Shown here: piece after piece, positions 8,789 to 17,215 of the stretch
Position numbering within the stretch: position 1 is the stretch's first letter
Layout of the letters: each line of letters begins with the position of its first letter
Source of the DNA: Porphyromonas sp. COT-290 OH3588
GTDB lineage: Bacteria > Bacteroidota > Bacteroidia > Bacteroidales > Porphyromonadaceae
Reading direction: 5' to 3'
NCBI RefSeq assembly: GCF_000769075.1
Contig: NZ_JRFC01000020.1
Span: 1 to 64,000, forward strand
DNA length: 64,000 bases
Position numbers and translations under genes: made by a program
The notes under the pieces: model-generated
The model's input: the letters and a program-made list of their open reading frames with translations, nothing else
Told to the model about the DNA's origin: nothing
Databases searched by the model: none

Positions 8789-9226
8789 TTAGTGGCTCTC
8801 ACTGAGCATCTGCCTTAGCAGGAGCAGTGCCTTATCTTCGGCAGCACGCATCTGCTTCTCTTCGGCTTGGGTTTTATCCCCCAAACCAGCCAAATGAAGC
8901 AAGCCATGTACGATGACACGATACAGCTCATCAAGCGATTCTATCCCTAGTTGCTCTGCATTGCTCGCCACCGTGTCTAGACTGATGAGCATATCGCCAG
9001 AGATGCGATCGCCTTCGCTCTCATCAAACGTAATGATGTCGGTGTAGTAGTCGTGATCGAGAAACTCACGATTGACCTGCAAGATGCGCTCATCCGAGCA
9101 AAACTGATAACAAAGGTCGCCCACACGCTTGCCATGACTACGAGCCACCTCGGTGAGCCAGCGCTTGAGTATGCGCCTAGGAATACGAGGCAAACGGACG
9201 TCCTCGTCTGTGTAGAATGCAATCAT
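8789..9226 (-). CDS. ybeY: Endoribonuclease YbeY (rRNA maturation factor)
   Basis: A 145-residue metal-dependent endoribonuclease acting in 16S rRNA 3' processing and ribosome quality control. The zinc site is in VIVHGLLHLAGLGDKT: the first two histidines of the family's HGxLHLxGyDH motif are present, while the third is replaced by Lys, a variation I recall as usual in Bacteroidota. It lies 13 bp downstream of a small membrane-protein gene in a minus-strand cluster. Confidence 0.93.
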   Translation of the reverse strand: MIAFYTDEDVRLPRIPRRILKRWLTEVARSHGKRVGDLCYQFCSDERILQVNREFLDHDYYTDIITFDESEGDRISGDMLISLDTVASNAEQLGIESLDELYRVIVHGLLHLAGLGDKTQAEEKQMRAAEDKALLLLRQMLSESH

Positions 9227-9239
9227 TACTCCGAAGTCC

Positions 9240-9434
9240 TCAGCGACGTGGCCGCATATTTTTGTTGAAGAAATAAGCTAGACCAAGCAGATTGACTAGC
9301 CCTAGTACAGCTCCTCCTGCTACTACGATTCTCTGGGCATCATTGAGCCAGATACACCACACAGCAGCCCCAACGACGACCACCGCAGCGATGACTTTGA
9401 GGATAAGATTTGTTCGTTTGACGTCTATTTTCAT
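9240..9434 (-). CDS. Small two-helix membrane protein, unknown function
   Basis: A 64-residue protein with a charged start (MKIDVKRTN) and two hydrophobic segments, about 11-29 and 37-55, ending in a basic tail (NKNMRPRR). This predicts two inner-membrane helices. No family was recognised. It lies 12 bp after the DUF3078 gene stop and 13 bp before ybeY, so it is probably cotranscribed with both. Tight spacing and a credible protein favour a real gene. Confidence 0.65.
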   Translation of the reverse strand: MKIDVKRTNLILKVIAAVVVVGAAVWCIWLNDAQRIVVAGGAVLGLVNLLGLAYFFNKNMRPRR

Positions 9435-9446
9435 TGAACGATTATT

Positions 9447-10901
9447 TTATAGTCTATAGTTAAACCCGAAGCTAATCAGCTCGTTAAATTGCAAATATCT
9501 ATTCCAACCCTGAGCGGGGCGCACGGCATCATCGTAGCGTAGCTGTACATTGATGCGTGTAGAGAAGTAGCGCCCGATCTTCATATCCAAGGTATTCTCC
9601 CACTCTGCCTCTACGTTGGCGTAAGATGTATTAAAGTATAGGCGAGATTGCCAAGTCACATTCATATTGATATCCCACTGCATACTTGCCCTAAGGGTCG
9701 AGCCAAAACGATGAAACGCTAGCTTCTCCTCTGCCAAACCATGGCGCCCTAGGTCAATATCTCGACGAGCCGTACTGCGGTAGGTGTAGGATATGGGCGC
9801 CAAGTTCATTGAGTAAGCAAACTTGCGCCGGTAGACACGGGTGGACTTACTGCTGTAGTCGAACTTCATACCAAGACCTATATTGAGGGTCATAGGGGCA
9901 AGCAGCGCAGACTGTAGGATATTGGTATTGCCCTTGTAGTTATTCAGCAACTGCGTGCGTGCCTCAGCATCGAGGGTGTAGAACCAGCGCTTACTTGCCT
10001 TGAGGCCGAAGTTGCTACGCAGACGCAATAGGTCATCGGCGATGCGGAAGCTCCGCACTCGGTCTTTCTCCGACTTATCCGTATTATATATGCTGAGCTT
10101 ATTCTCCAGCTCGGTCTTCCAGTTGACAGACTTCTTGAGATAGGTCATCGAGGCATAGCTCCGCATGATGAGGTTTAGGTTGGACGAACCGCCCTTGTGC
10201 CAGTTATCCGAAACATGATTCTGCGAGAACTGTGCGCTACACTCGAAGGCCGGTATCCAGTATCTACGCTCAATCTCTTGTAGCTGTAGTACCTCTGCTA
10301 GCTGCTTAACGCTACGCTGCTCAAAGCGCTGCTCAAGCATCTGCGGATTGGTGCTGAGGTTAGAGATGCCGAGTGCCTCTCTAGTCCCGAGTGCCTCTGC
10401 CCCATAGTGGAAGAGATCTACACGCTCCCTCTGCAGAGCAAACATAGTATGGTTCATCAACCTAAGTTTGAGCTCAAGATTGGGGGCAAACTTAGGTATC
10501 GGTAGCTCATAGGTTGTAGCCTTGGCGCGGTAAGTGGGTCCATCGACCGAGAAGGACAGAGGCGCCAAGGGCTTACCTATCTCCTGCACTGTCTTGTATT
10601 TGGTCGTAAGGGGTAGACACATCTTGTAGGCGAGGATAGATGGCGCTTGGTCTTTCGTACCCAGATCTCCCACTTGTAGATATTCGATTAGGGGGGATTG
10701 CTCTGCCTGATGCACCAAATCTAACAGAGCACTATCCACAAGAGGGCTTGGGGCATAGTACGCCTGAGAGGAGGAAGTCTTGGCAAGCAGGCTATCCAGA
10801 TTGTAGTGAACCGTATCTCTACTCTGGGCAACCAGACTACCCGTAGCCGAAACGATAAATAAGACTAAATATGTATATATGTATCTAATTGATTGCCTCA
10901 T
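9447..10901 (-). CDS. DUF3078-family outer-membrane protein
   Basis: A 484-residue exported protein. The N-terminus has a basic stretch and hydrophobic core ending near LVAQS (about residue 27), a signal peptide. The C-terminal 270 residues alternate hydrophobic/polar with many aromatic residues, as in a beta-barrel, and include WHKGGSSNLNL, the hallmark region of DUF3078 proteins. The last residue region ISFGFNYRL is barrel-like. Function is unknown; an outer-membrane location is inferred from the strand pattern. It leads a minus-strand unit with the small membrane protein and ybeY. Confidence 0.8.
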   Translation of the reverse strand: MRQSIRYIYTYLVLFIVSATGSLVAQSRDTVHYNLDSLLAKTSSSQAYYAPSPLVDSALLDLVHQAEQSPLIEYLQVGDLGTKDQAPSILAYKMCLPLTTKYKTVQEIGKPLAPLSFSVDGPTYRAKATTYELPIPKFAPNLELKLRLMNHTMFALQRERVDLFHYGAEALGTREALGISNLSTNPQMLEQRFEQRSVKQLAEVLQLQEIERRYWIPAFECSAQFSQNHVSDNWHKGGSSNLNLIMRSYASMTYLKKSVNWKTELENKLSIYNTDKSEKDRVRSFRIADDLLRLRSNFGLKASKRWFYTLDAEARTQLLNNYKGNTNILQSALLAPMTLNIGLGMKFDYSSKSTRVYRRKFAYSMNLAPISYTYRSTARRDIDLGRHGLAEEKLAFHRFGSTLRASMQWDINMNVTWQSRLYFNTSYANVEAEWENTLDMKIGRYFSTRINVQLRYDDAVRPAQGWNRYLQFNELISFGFNYRL

Positions 10902-10925
10902 CTATTACTTATTTCATTACTAGCA

Positions 10926-10956
10926 CAAAGGTAGGAAACACTTTACTCATTCCCAA
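10926..10956 (-). promoter_or_regulatory. Promoter of the DUF3078-small protein-ybeY unit
   Basis: On the minus strand TACCTTTG (10933-10926) is a perfect -7 box, with TTGG (10956-10953) 19 bp upstream as the -33 box. The gene start is 25 bp downstream. Confidence 0.6.
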
Positions 10957-11156
10957 CCTACCTATACTCATCAACACACCCACAGGCCTATTCGTTTTGC
11001 CCCTCTAGGCTGAAGCTCCGAGGAACCTCAACTAGGGCTTGCTCTAGAAGAGGTATCACTTCTAGACAAAGAGACTAAGTTGGTACCTCGCAATATGCCT
11101 TCAAGACAGATCGAGCACGTGGACAAAATTTAGATTTTAGTTCACTTTTCGGATTA

Positions 11157-11451
11157 TTGATGGGCTGACTTATTAAGTCTAGCCACAAAGACGCAAACCT
11201 CGTCTTTGGCCCCTAGGAGGCTCTCTATTGCGTCCGACCCTATTTGGGCACTTAGTCCCCAGTCTAGTGAAAACACCCGCCCCAAACGGACACTTCATAA
11301 TAAACTAAAAGACAAACTGATAAAACACAGATCTAGTTAGTTTCCTTTAAGATCGCCATACTTTTTCTGTGTTTCTTCCCATCAATCTTTTCGGTTTGTA
11401 GGACACATCTCAGCAGATTAGTCCATCAATCCGCAGAAATCTTCCCTTCAA
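11157..11451 (+). repeat. Dispersed 295-bp intergenic repeat, copy 1
   Basis: First of three related copies (others 28734-29028 and about 45635-45929, inverted). It is bounded by imperfect terminal inverted repeats TTGATGGGCTGAC (11157-11169) and ATCTTCCCTTCAA (11439-11451). Conserved inner blocks are TTTGGCCCCTAG near 11205, TTTGGGCACTTAG near 11243, GTGAAAACACCCGCC near 11268, and CTTCCCATCAA at 11375 followed by GGACACATCTCA at 11401. It contains no convincing coding frame, so it resembles a MITE or a structured noncoding element. The rest of the 10902-11742 interval holds only the flanking promoters. Confidence 0.7.
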
Positions 11452-11698
11452 CTTTCTCCAACAACCGAAGCAAAAGACTCAAACCGCTTCGTGAGTTAGC
11501 CAAATTGGAGCCAAATCCGTTAACATTAATCAACAGAAAAAGCGAAAAGTGCCTCCTCCACATCGCACCCCCAATAGGCCTCAAAAAAGCACTTCCCAAC
11601 TAGCCAAAATCAATTTCTTCATTTTTCCGCCTCAATACCTACCTAATACCCGGCATATACAGCTCTGCTAAGTTTTCTGTTATTTAGAAAGTTTGAGC

Positions 11699-11706
11699 TA
11701 CCTTTG
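11699..11706 (+). promoter_or_regulatory. glgP promoter (-7 box)
   Basis: TACCTTTG is a perfect -7 box 36 bp before the glgP ATG. The -33 position holds only a T-rich TTTTCTG (11673-11679). Confidence 0.5.
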
Positions 11707-11742
11707 TGGCTCATTTGAAGCTACAACACTAGACATAAAAGT

Positions 11743-14319
11743 ATGATTAGACCTAAGAGCACCAATCAGGCGGTGTGGGCCGACGTATATACGTACGCCA
11801 AGCTACCAGCCGAACTCAGCAAACTCGATGAGCTAGCGCATAACCTCTGGTGGGTATGGACACCAAAGGCTCAGAACCTATTCAAGCGTATCTCTCCAGA
11901 ACTATGGGATAGCACAGAGGGCAACCCTGTGAAACTAACTCGCCTGCTTACAGGCGAGGAAATACGCAAAATCACAGCTGACCAAGACCTACTCAAAGAG
12001 ATCGACAGTGTCTATACCGATTTCCGTGCCTATATGGACGAGCCTGCAGACGAGGAGCGCCCCTCTGTAGCCTATATGAGTATGGAGTATGGTCTGACCA
12101 ATGTGCTGAAGATCTACTCTGGTGGTCTAGGCGTACTGGCAGGTGACTACCTCAAAGAAGCAAGTGACAGCAATGTCCGTCTGACGGCCGTTGGGTTCCT
12201 ATATAGATATGGTTACTTCACACAAGCTCTGAGCCCAGCTGGCGAACAGATTGCCCAGTACGAAGCTCAAGACTTCACTCAGCTACCCCTCGAGCAGCTA
12301 ATGAACGAAGACGGCAGCCCCGTAGTGCTAGAAGTCCCCTACTCTAGCCACATCGTATATTCTTACGTCTGGCGTGTGCGTGTAGGGCGCATCAGCCTCT
12401 ACCTACTCGACACAGACAATGGTCTAAATAGTGAGTGGGATCGCAGCATCACACACCAGCTGTATGGTGGCGACTGGGAGAACCGCATGAAGCAGGAGTA
12501 TCTGCTCGGTATCGGTGGTGTCCTACTGCTCAATAAGCTCGGCATCAAGAAAGAAGTCTACCACATGAACGAGGGGCATGCCGCCTTCATGAGCGTGCAG
12601 CGCCTACTCGACTATGTAGAAAAGGAGAAGCACCCATTCGACCTAGCCCTTGAGCTAGTACGCGCCTCCTCGCTCTATACCGTACACACCCCAGTACCTG
12701 CTGGGCACGACTACTTCGACGAAGGCCTAATGGGTAAATACCTCGGGCACGTACCCCAGCGTTTGGGTATCTCTTGGCAGGAGTTTATGGACATGGGACG
12801 CGAAAATCCCGGTACGGACGAGAAGTTCTCAATGAGCACTTTCGCCCTGAATACCTGTCAGGAAGCCAATGGTGTAAGTAAACTACACGGCAAGGTATCG
12901 CAGCAGATGTTCGCTCCAGTATGGAAAGGCTTCTTCGCCGAGGAGCTACACGTGGGTTACGTAACCAACGGTGTGCATATGCCTACATGGGCAGCACCTC
13001 AGTGGCAGGAGTTCTACGCCAAGCACTTCGGCAAGGACTTTGTCAAGAATCAGACGAAGGAAGAGGTTTGGGGCAAGATCCAGCAGATCCCCAGCGAGGA
13101 GATTTGGGAGATCCACCACAACCAGAAGCTCCAGCTCATCGACTATATCCGCAAGCATTACGCAGAGCGTTGGATCAAGAATAGCAGCACGCCAGAGGTA
13201 ACTAAGGCCATTCTAGACGGCATCAACCCCAATGCCCTGCTCATCGGCTTCGGACGTCGCTTCGCCACTTACAAGCGTGCGCACCTGCTCTTTACCGACC
13301 TAGAGCGCTTGAGCCGTATCGTCAATAACGAGAAGTACCCCGTACAGTTCCTCTTCACCGGTAAGGCTCACCCTGCCGATGGCGGTGGTCAAGGACTCAT
13401 CAAGCATATCCTAGAGATCAGCCGTCGCCCAGAGTTCCTCGGCAAGATTATCTTCCTAGAGAACTACGATATGCGTCTAGCGAGTAAGCTCATCGCTGGC
13501 GTAGATATCTGGATGAATACGCCTACTCGTCCGCTTGAGGCCTCCGGCACATCGGGTGAGAAGGCAGAGATGAATGGCGTACTCAACCTCAGCGTGCTCG
13601 ACGGTTGGTGGTACGAGGGCTACAGACCCGGCGCAGGTTGGGCTCTGACGGAGAAGCGGACCTTCCAAGATCAGTCACTGCAAGACAAGCTCGATGCTAC
13701 GACGATCTATGATATGCTGGAGCGTGAGATCCTACCCCTACATTTCGATGGCCGACAAGAGAAGCCATTCAGCGAGGCATGGATGCAGTTTGTCAAGAAC
13801 TCACTCAACTTCATCGCTCCACACTATACGATGCGTCGTATGATGGACGACTACTTCGAGCGCTTCTACTGCAAGCTAGCCAAGCGCTCGGCACATCTAC
13901 ATGCCGATGACCACGCCGTGGCTCGCTCACTCGTAGCATGGAAACAGGAAGTGGCAGCTCACTGGGAGGATATTCAGATCCTAGAGATCAGCGATGCAGG
14001 CACTCTTGGCTTCAATGCAGGACAGCGTGACATCGACACAAGTGGTGTCCTATCCCTAAAACTCGATAAGGGACGTCTACAAGCTAAGCTAGATGTGGAG
14101 CTTGTCTTCGCCAAGCCAGACGAAAATGGCCAACTACACTTCGTTGAGACCGAGGCTCTAGACCTCTCGGCTACAGAAGGGACAATGGAGGTCTACAGCA
14201 TAGAACTCATGAACAAGCGTCCGGGACACTACAAGGTGGCTCTACGTATACTGCCTCGACACGAGGGGCTACCTCACCGTATGGACTTTGCATACGTGCG
14301 CTGGGTAAATATCCTCTAG
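11743..14319 (+). CDS. glgP: Alpha-glucan (glycogen) phosphorylase, GT35
   Basis: Cytoplasmic PLP-dependent phosphorylase releasing glucose-1-phosphate from glycogen or maltodextrins. 858 residues, the length of the shorter bacterial/archaeal-type phosphorylases that carry an N-terminal DUF3417 segment (AHNLWWVWTPKAQNLF, about 30-45). Visible family motifs are YMSMEYGL, SGGLGVLAGDYLKEA, and the PLP site EASGTSGEKAEMNG with the Schiff-base lysine at 607. The middle part has GFGRRFATYKRAHL. It stands alone, followed by an 18-bp terminator; the other glycogen genes are not in the window. Start chosen at the only ATG following a good -7 box. Confidence 0.95.
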   Translation: MIRPKSTNQAVWADVYTYAKLPAELSKLDELAHNLWWVWTPKAQNLFKRISPELWDSTEGNPVKLTRLLTGEEIRKITADQDLLKEIDSVYTDFRAYMDEPADEERPSVAYMSMEYGLTNVLKIYSGGLGVLAGDYLKEASDSNVRLTAVGFLYRYGYFTQALSPAGEQIAQYEAQDFTQLPLEQLMNEDGSPVVLEVPYSSHIVYSYVWRVRVGRISLYLLDTDNGLNSEWDRSITHQLYGGDWENRMKQEYLLGIGGVLLLNKLGIKKEVYHMNEGHAAFMSVQRLLDYVEKEKHPFDLALELVRASSLYTVHTPVPAGHDYFDEGLMGKYLGHVPQRLGISWQEFMDMGRENPGTDEKFSMSTFALNTCQEANGVSKLHGKVSQQMFAPVWKGFFAEELHVGYVTNGVHMPTWAAPQWQEFYAKHFGKDFVKNQTKEEVWGKIQQIPSEEIWEIHHNQKLQLIDYIRKHYAERWIKNSSTPEVTKAILDGINPNALLIGFGRRFATYKRAHLLFTDLERLSRIVNNEKYPVQFLFTGKAHPADGGGQGLIKHILEISRRPEFLGKIIFLENYDMRLASKLIAGVDIWMNTPTRPLEASGTSGEKAEMNGVLNLSVLDGWWYEGYRPGAGWALTEKRTFQDQSLQDKLDATTIYDMLEREILPLHFDGRQEKPFSEAWMQFVKNSLNFIAPHYTMRRMMDDYFERFYCKLAKRSAHLHADDHAVARSLVAWKQEVAAHWEDIQILEISDAGTLGFNAGQRDIDTSGVLSLKLDKGRLQAKLDVELVFAKPDENGQLHFVETEALDLSATEGTMEVYSIELMNKRPGHYKVALRILPRHEGLPHRMDFAYVRWVNIL

Positions 14320-14340
14320 GATAGCAAGCGAACCAATCCG

Positions 14341-14381
14341 AAAGGGGCTGTGTCAAAAATGAATTTTGACACAGCCCCTTT
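14341..14381 (+). terminator. glgP terminator, GGGGCTGTG-family hairpin
   Basis: AAAGGGGCTGTGTCAAAA (14341-14358) pairs perfectly over 18 bp with 14364-14381, loop 5 nt, ending in a short T-run. The same hairpin family recurs at 25331, 42192, 53861 and 54101. Confidence 0.88.
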
Positions 14382-14528
14382 TAGACACTTCAGTTTGTGC
14401 AAAATACAAGGCACCCAAACTAAATCTATGGGAAGGATACTAAGGCAAGGAAGCAAGACGAAGAAGCAGGGCATGCGGCACAAATGTTGCCAAGCAAATC
14501 GAGCCGTTTGTATACGACGATGTCCCTC
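14344..14528 (+). repeat. Dispersed hairpin-plus-tail repeat, copy 1
   Basis: The glgP terminator hairpin continues into about 145 bp that is related to 25331-25522. Shared pieces in the same order include a TTTTAGxxAxTTCAG block (14379-14393), CAAAAxACAAG, GGATACTxAAG, CAxxTGCCxxAAG and GTTTGxxTA before CCCTCT. It fills most of the 316-bp glgP/ABC-F gap. The 60-codon frame inside is not considered a gene. Confidence 0.6.
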
Positions 14529-14594
14529 TTGAAAGCATTTAATACCTTGACTAATACTAGCCGATACGGGCGACTGTTTCTATCCAATTATCCG

Positions 14595-14602
14595 TATCTT
14601 TG
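14595..14602 (+). promoter_or_regulatory. -7 box of the ABC-F gene
   Basis: TATCTTTG fits TAnnTTTG exactly and lies 33 bp before the ATG. No clear -33 box is seen. Confidence 0.5.
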
Positions 14603-14635
14603 TGCCTCCAACGTAAATATATATAGACGAAAGCA

Positions 14636-16267
14636 ATGATATCAGTAGACGCCTTAACAGTCGAGATAGGAGGTAGCGCACTCTTCTCCGACATATCTTT
14701 TGTGATCAACCCCAAAGATCGCATCGCCCTAATGGGGAAGAACGGAGCAGGCAAAAGTACGATGCTCAAGATACTAGCAGGTGTGCGAGAGCCCTCCAGA
14801 GGCCGTGTCAATGTCCCCACGGACGTTAAGGTAGCCTACCTACCACAGCACTTGCTCACAGAAGATGGGCGCACCGTATTCGAAGAAACAGAGCAAGCCT
14901 TCGCCCATCTGCACGAGATGGAGGCACGTATGGCAGAGCTCAACCATCAGCTCGAGGTGCGTACCGACTACGACAGCGACGAGTATATGGCGATCATCGA
15001 AGAAGTATCTGCGCTCGGGGAGAAATTCTATGCGATTGAGGAGATCAACTACGACAAAGCGATCGAACGTACACTACTGGGCTTAGGCTTCAAGCGCAGC
15101 GACTTCACACGCCAAACCTCGGAGTTTAGCGGTGGGTGGCGTATGCGTATCGAGCTAGCCAAGCTCCTCCTACGCAAACCCGATGTCCTCCTGCTAGACG
15201 AGCCCACCAACCACCTCGATATCGAGTCCATTCAGTGGCTGGAGGACTTCCTCGTGGAGAACAATCAGACAGTCGTAGTAATCAGCCACGACCGTGCTTT
15301 CGTCGATCGCATCACGACACGTACACTTGAGATCACGATGGGGCGTCTATACGACTACAAGGTCAATTATACCGAATATCAACGCCTAAGGGCTGAGCGT
15401 CGTGAACAGCAACAAAAGGCTTACGAGGAACAACAGAAATTCATCGCCGAAACAACGGACTTCATCGAGCGTTTCAAAGGGACGTACTCCAAGACCAATC
15501 AAGTGCAGAGCCGAGTGCGTATGCTAGAGAAGCTCGAGCTAGTTGAGGTAGACGAAATCGACACATCGGCCATTAGACTGCGCTTCCCACCAGCTCCACG
15601 CTCGGGCAACTATCCAGTTATGATGAGCGATGTAGAGAAGTCATTCGGAGAAAAGAAGATTTTCGACAGGGTAAATCTAACAATTGAGCGAGGGGATAAA
15701 ATCGCTTTCGTCGGCAAGAATGGAGAGGGGAAGAGTACGCTGGTGCGTTGCATCATGAAGGAGCTAGAGCATGGAGGCGAGCTAAACATCGGCCACAACG
15801 TCAAGATTGGCTACTTCGCACAGAACGAAGCTGCAGCCGTAGACGAAAATCTGACAGTATTCCAGACGATTGATGATGTGGCTGAGGGTGAAATCCGAAC
15901 GAAGATTAAGGATCTACTAGGGGCTTTCATGTTCGGCGGCGAAGCGTCTAATAAGAAGGTTAAGGTGCTAAGTGGTGGAGAAAGAACACGCCTAGCCCTA
16001 CTGAAGCTCTTGCTCGAGCCATACAACCTGCTCATTCTTGACGAGCCAACAAACCACCTCGACATGAAAACGAAGGAAGTGCTCAAACAGGCACTACTCA
16101 ACTTCGATGGCACACTCATCGTAGTGTCACACGACCGTGACTTCCTCGATGGCTTAGTATCTAAGGTGTACGAATTCGGTGGAGGTAAAGTAGTCGAGCA
16201 CCTCGAGGGCATCTACGAGTTTATGCAGCGCAAGAAGCTTGAGAACCTCAAGGAACTAGAGCGCTAG
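14636..16267 (+). CDS. ABC-F family ATPase (ribosome-associated)
   Basis: Soluble tandem ATPase of the ABC-F family, which binds the ribosomal E site and tunes translation or relieves stalling. 543 residues. Domain 1 has Walker A GKNGAGKST (about 34-42), signature SGGWRMRIELA (about 165) and Walker B LLLDEPTNHLD. The linker (about 245-305, rich in Arg/Gln/Lys) is the P-site tRNA interaction motif region. Domain 2 has GKNGEGKST (about 360), LSGGERTRLAL (about 445) and LILDEPTNHLD. There are no membrane segments, so it is not a transporter. It looks like a housekeeping ABC-F (YbiT/Uup-like) rather than a resistance factor, but sequence alone does not decide this. Confidence 0.93.
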   Translation: MISVDALTVEIGGSALFSDISFVINPKDRIALMGKNGAGKSTMLKILAGVREPSRGRVNVPTDVKVAYLPQHLLTEDGRTVFEETEQAFAHLHEMEARMAELNHQLEVRTDYDSDEYMAIIEEVSALGEKFYAIEEINYDKAIERTLLGLGFKRSDFTRQTSEFSGGWRMRIELAKLLLRKPDVLLLDEPTNHLDIESIQWLEDFLVENNQTVVVISHDRAFVDRITTRTLEITMGRLYDYKVNYTEYQRLRAERREQQQKAYEEQQKFIAETTDFIERFKGTYSKTNQVQSRVRMLEKLELVEVDEIDTSAIRLRFPPAPRSGNYPVMMSDVEKSFGEKKIFDRVNLTIERGDKIAFVGKNGEGKSTLVRCIMKELEHGGELNIGHNVKIGYFAQNEAAAVDENLTVFQTIDDVAEGEIRTKIKDLLGAFMFGGEASNKKVKVLSGGERTRLALLKLLLEPYNLLILDEPTNHLDMKTKEVLKQALLNFDGTLIVVSHDRDFLDGLVSKVYEFGGGKVVEHLEGIYEFMQRKKLENLKELER

Positions 16268-16398
16268 CCTACACTTCTCTTGAGCATCTCTCTATGTCAG
16301 ACACATTGCTGCAGCAAACAGCCTAGACTATACGACTTGGTCACAGTAGCTTCAGATTTCGGTGTCCAAAGAATTAGGGAGAGTTGGCCCAAAATGTA

Positions 16399-16406
16399 TA
16401 ATTTTG
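16399..16406 (+). promoter_or_regulatory. Possible -7 box of parAB
   Basis: TAATTTTG matches TAnnTTTG 33 bp upstream of the parA ATG. No convincing -33 box at the expected distance. The 16268-16438 gap shows nothing else. Confidence 0.35.
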
Positions 16407-16438
16407 GAGGAATATTACGTTAGATAAAGAGATAAGAT

Positions 16439-17206
16439 ATGGGTCGAATTATAGCATTAGCCAATCAAAAAGGCGGAGTGGGTAAAACCACAACAGCCAT
16501 CAACTTAGCAGCATCGCTTGCCTCGCTTGAGCGCCGTGTACTCATTGTAGACACCGATGCTCAGGCCAATGCTTCTTCGGGTCTGGGACTAGAGGTCGCC
16601 AACCTACGCCAAACACTCTACGAGTGCCTGTGTGCAGGCCTACCAGCAGCCGAAGTTATTACCCCGACAGCAGTGGAGGGGTTGGATATTATCCCCTCTC
16701 ACATCGATCTAGCAGGGGCGGATCTAGAGCTTCTGGAGCGTGAGGGGCGAGAGTTCGTCCTCAGAGGCGTCCTAGCCCCTGTGGTTGATCGCTACGACTA
16801 CATCATCATCGACTGCTCTCCCTCGCTCGGGCTCATCACAGTGAATGCTCTCGTAGCAGCCGATGCAGTGATTATCCCCGTGCAATGTGAGTACTTCGCC
16901 CTTGAAGGAATCAGCAAACTGCTCAATACAATCAAGATTGTTAAGAGCCGCCTAAACCCACGCTTGGAGATAGAGGGCTTCTTGATGACCATGTACGACA
17001 GCCGCACTAGGCTCAATAATCAAATCTACGAGGAGGTCAAAAACCACTTCCAGAGCTTGGTGTTCGACACCGTCATTCAGCGCAACGTCAAGCTCGGTGA
17101 GGCGCCTAGCCACGGCCTACCCGCTCTACTGTACGATGCAGAGAGCAGAGGTGCTATCAACCATCTACAGTTGGCCCGTGAACTCATCAATAAACATCAG
17201 AAGTAG
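16439..17206 (+). CDS. parA: Chromosome-partitioning ATPase ParA (Soj)
   Basis: Deviant Walker-type ATPase that positions ParB-bound replication origins. 255 residues, typical of chromosomal Soj proteins without an N-terminal HTH. The deviant Walker A is KGGVGKTTTAINLAASLA near the N-terminus, followed by IVDTDAQANAS and IIDCSPSLGLITVNAL. ParB starts 9 bp after its stop, so the two form an operon. The lack of an N-terminal DNA-binding domain argues for a chromosomal, not plasmid, system. Confidence 0.96.
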   Translation: MGRIIALANQKGGVGKTTTAINLAASLASLERRVLIVDTDAQANASSGLGLEVANLRQTLYECLCAGLPAAEVITPTAVEGLDIIPSHIDLAGADLELLEREGREFVLRGVLAPVVDRYDYIIIDCSPSLGLITVNALVAADAVIIPVQCEYFALEGISKLLNTIKIVKSRLNPRLEIEGFLMTMYDSRTRLNNQIYEEVKNHFQSLVFDTVIQRNVKLGEAPSHGLPALLYDAESRGAINHLQLARELINKHQK

Positions 17207-17215
17207 CATTGCGAT

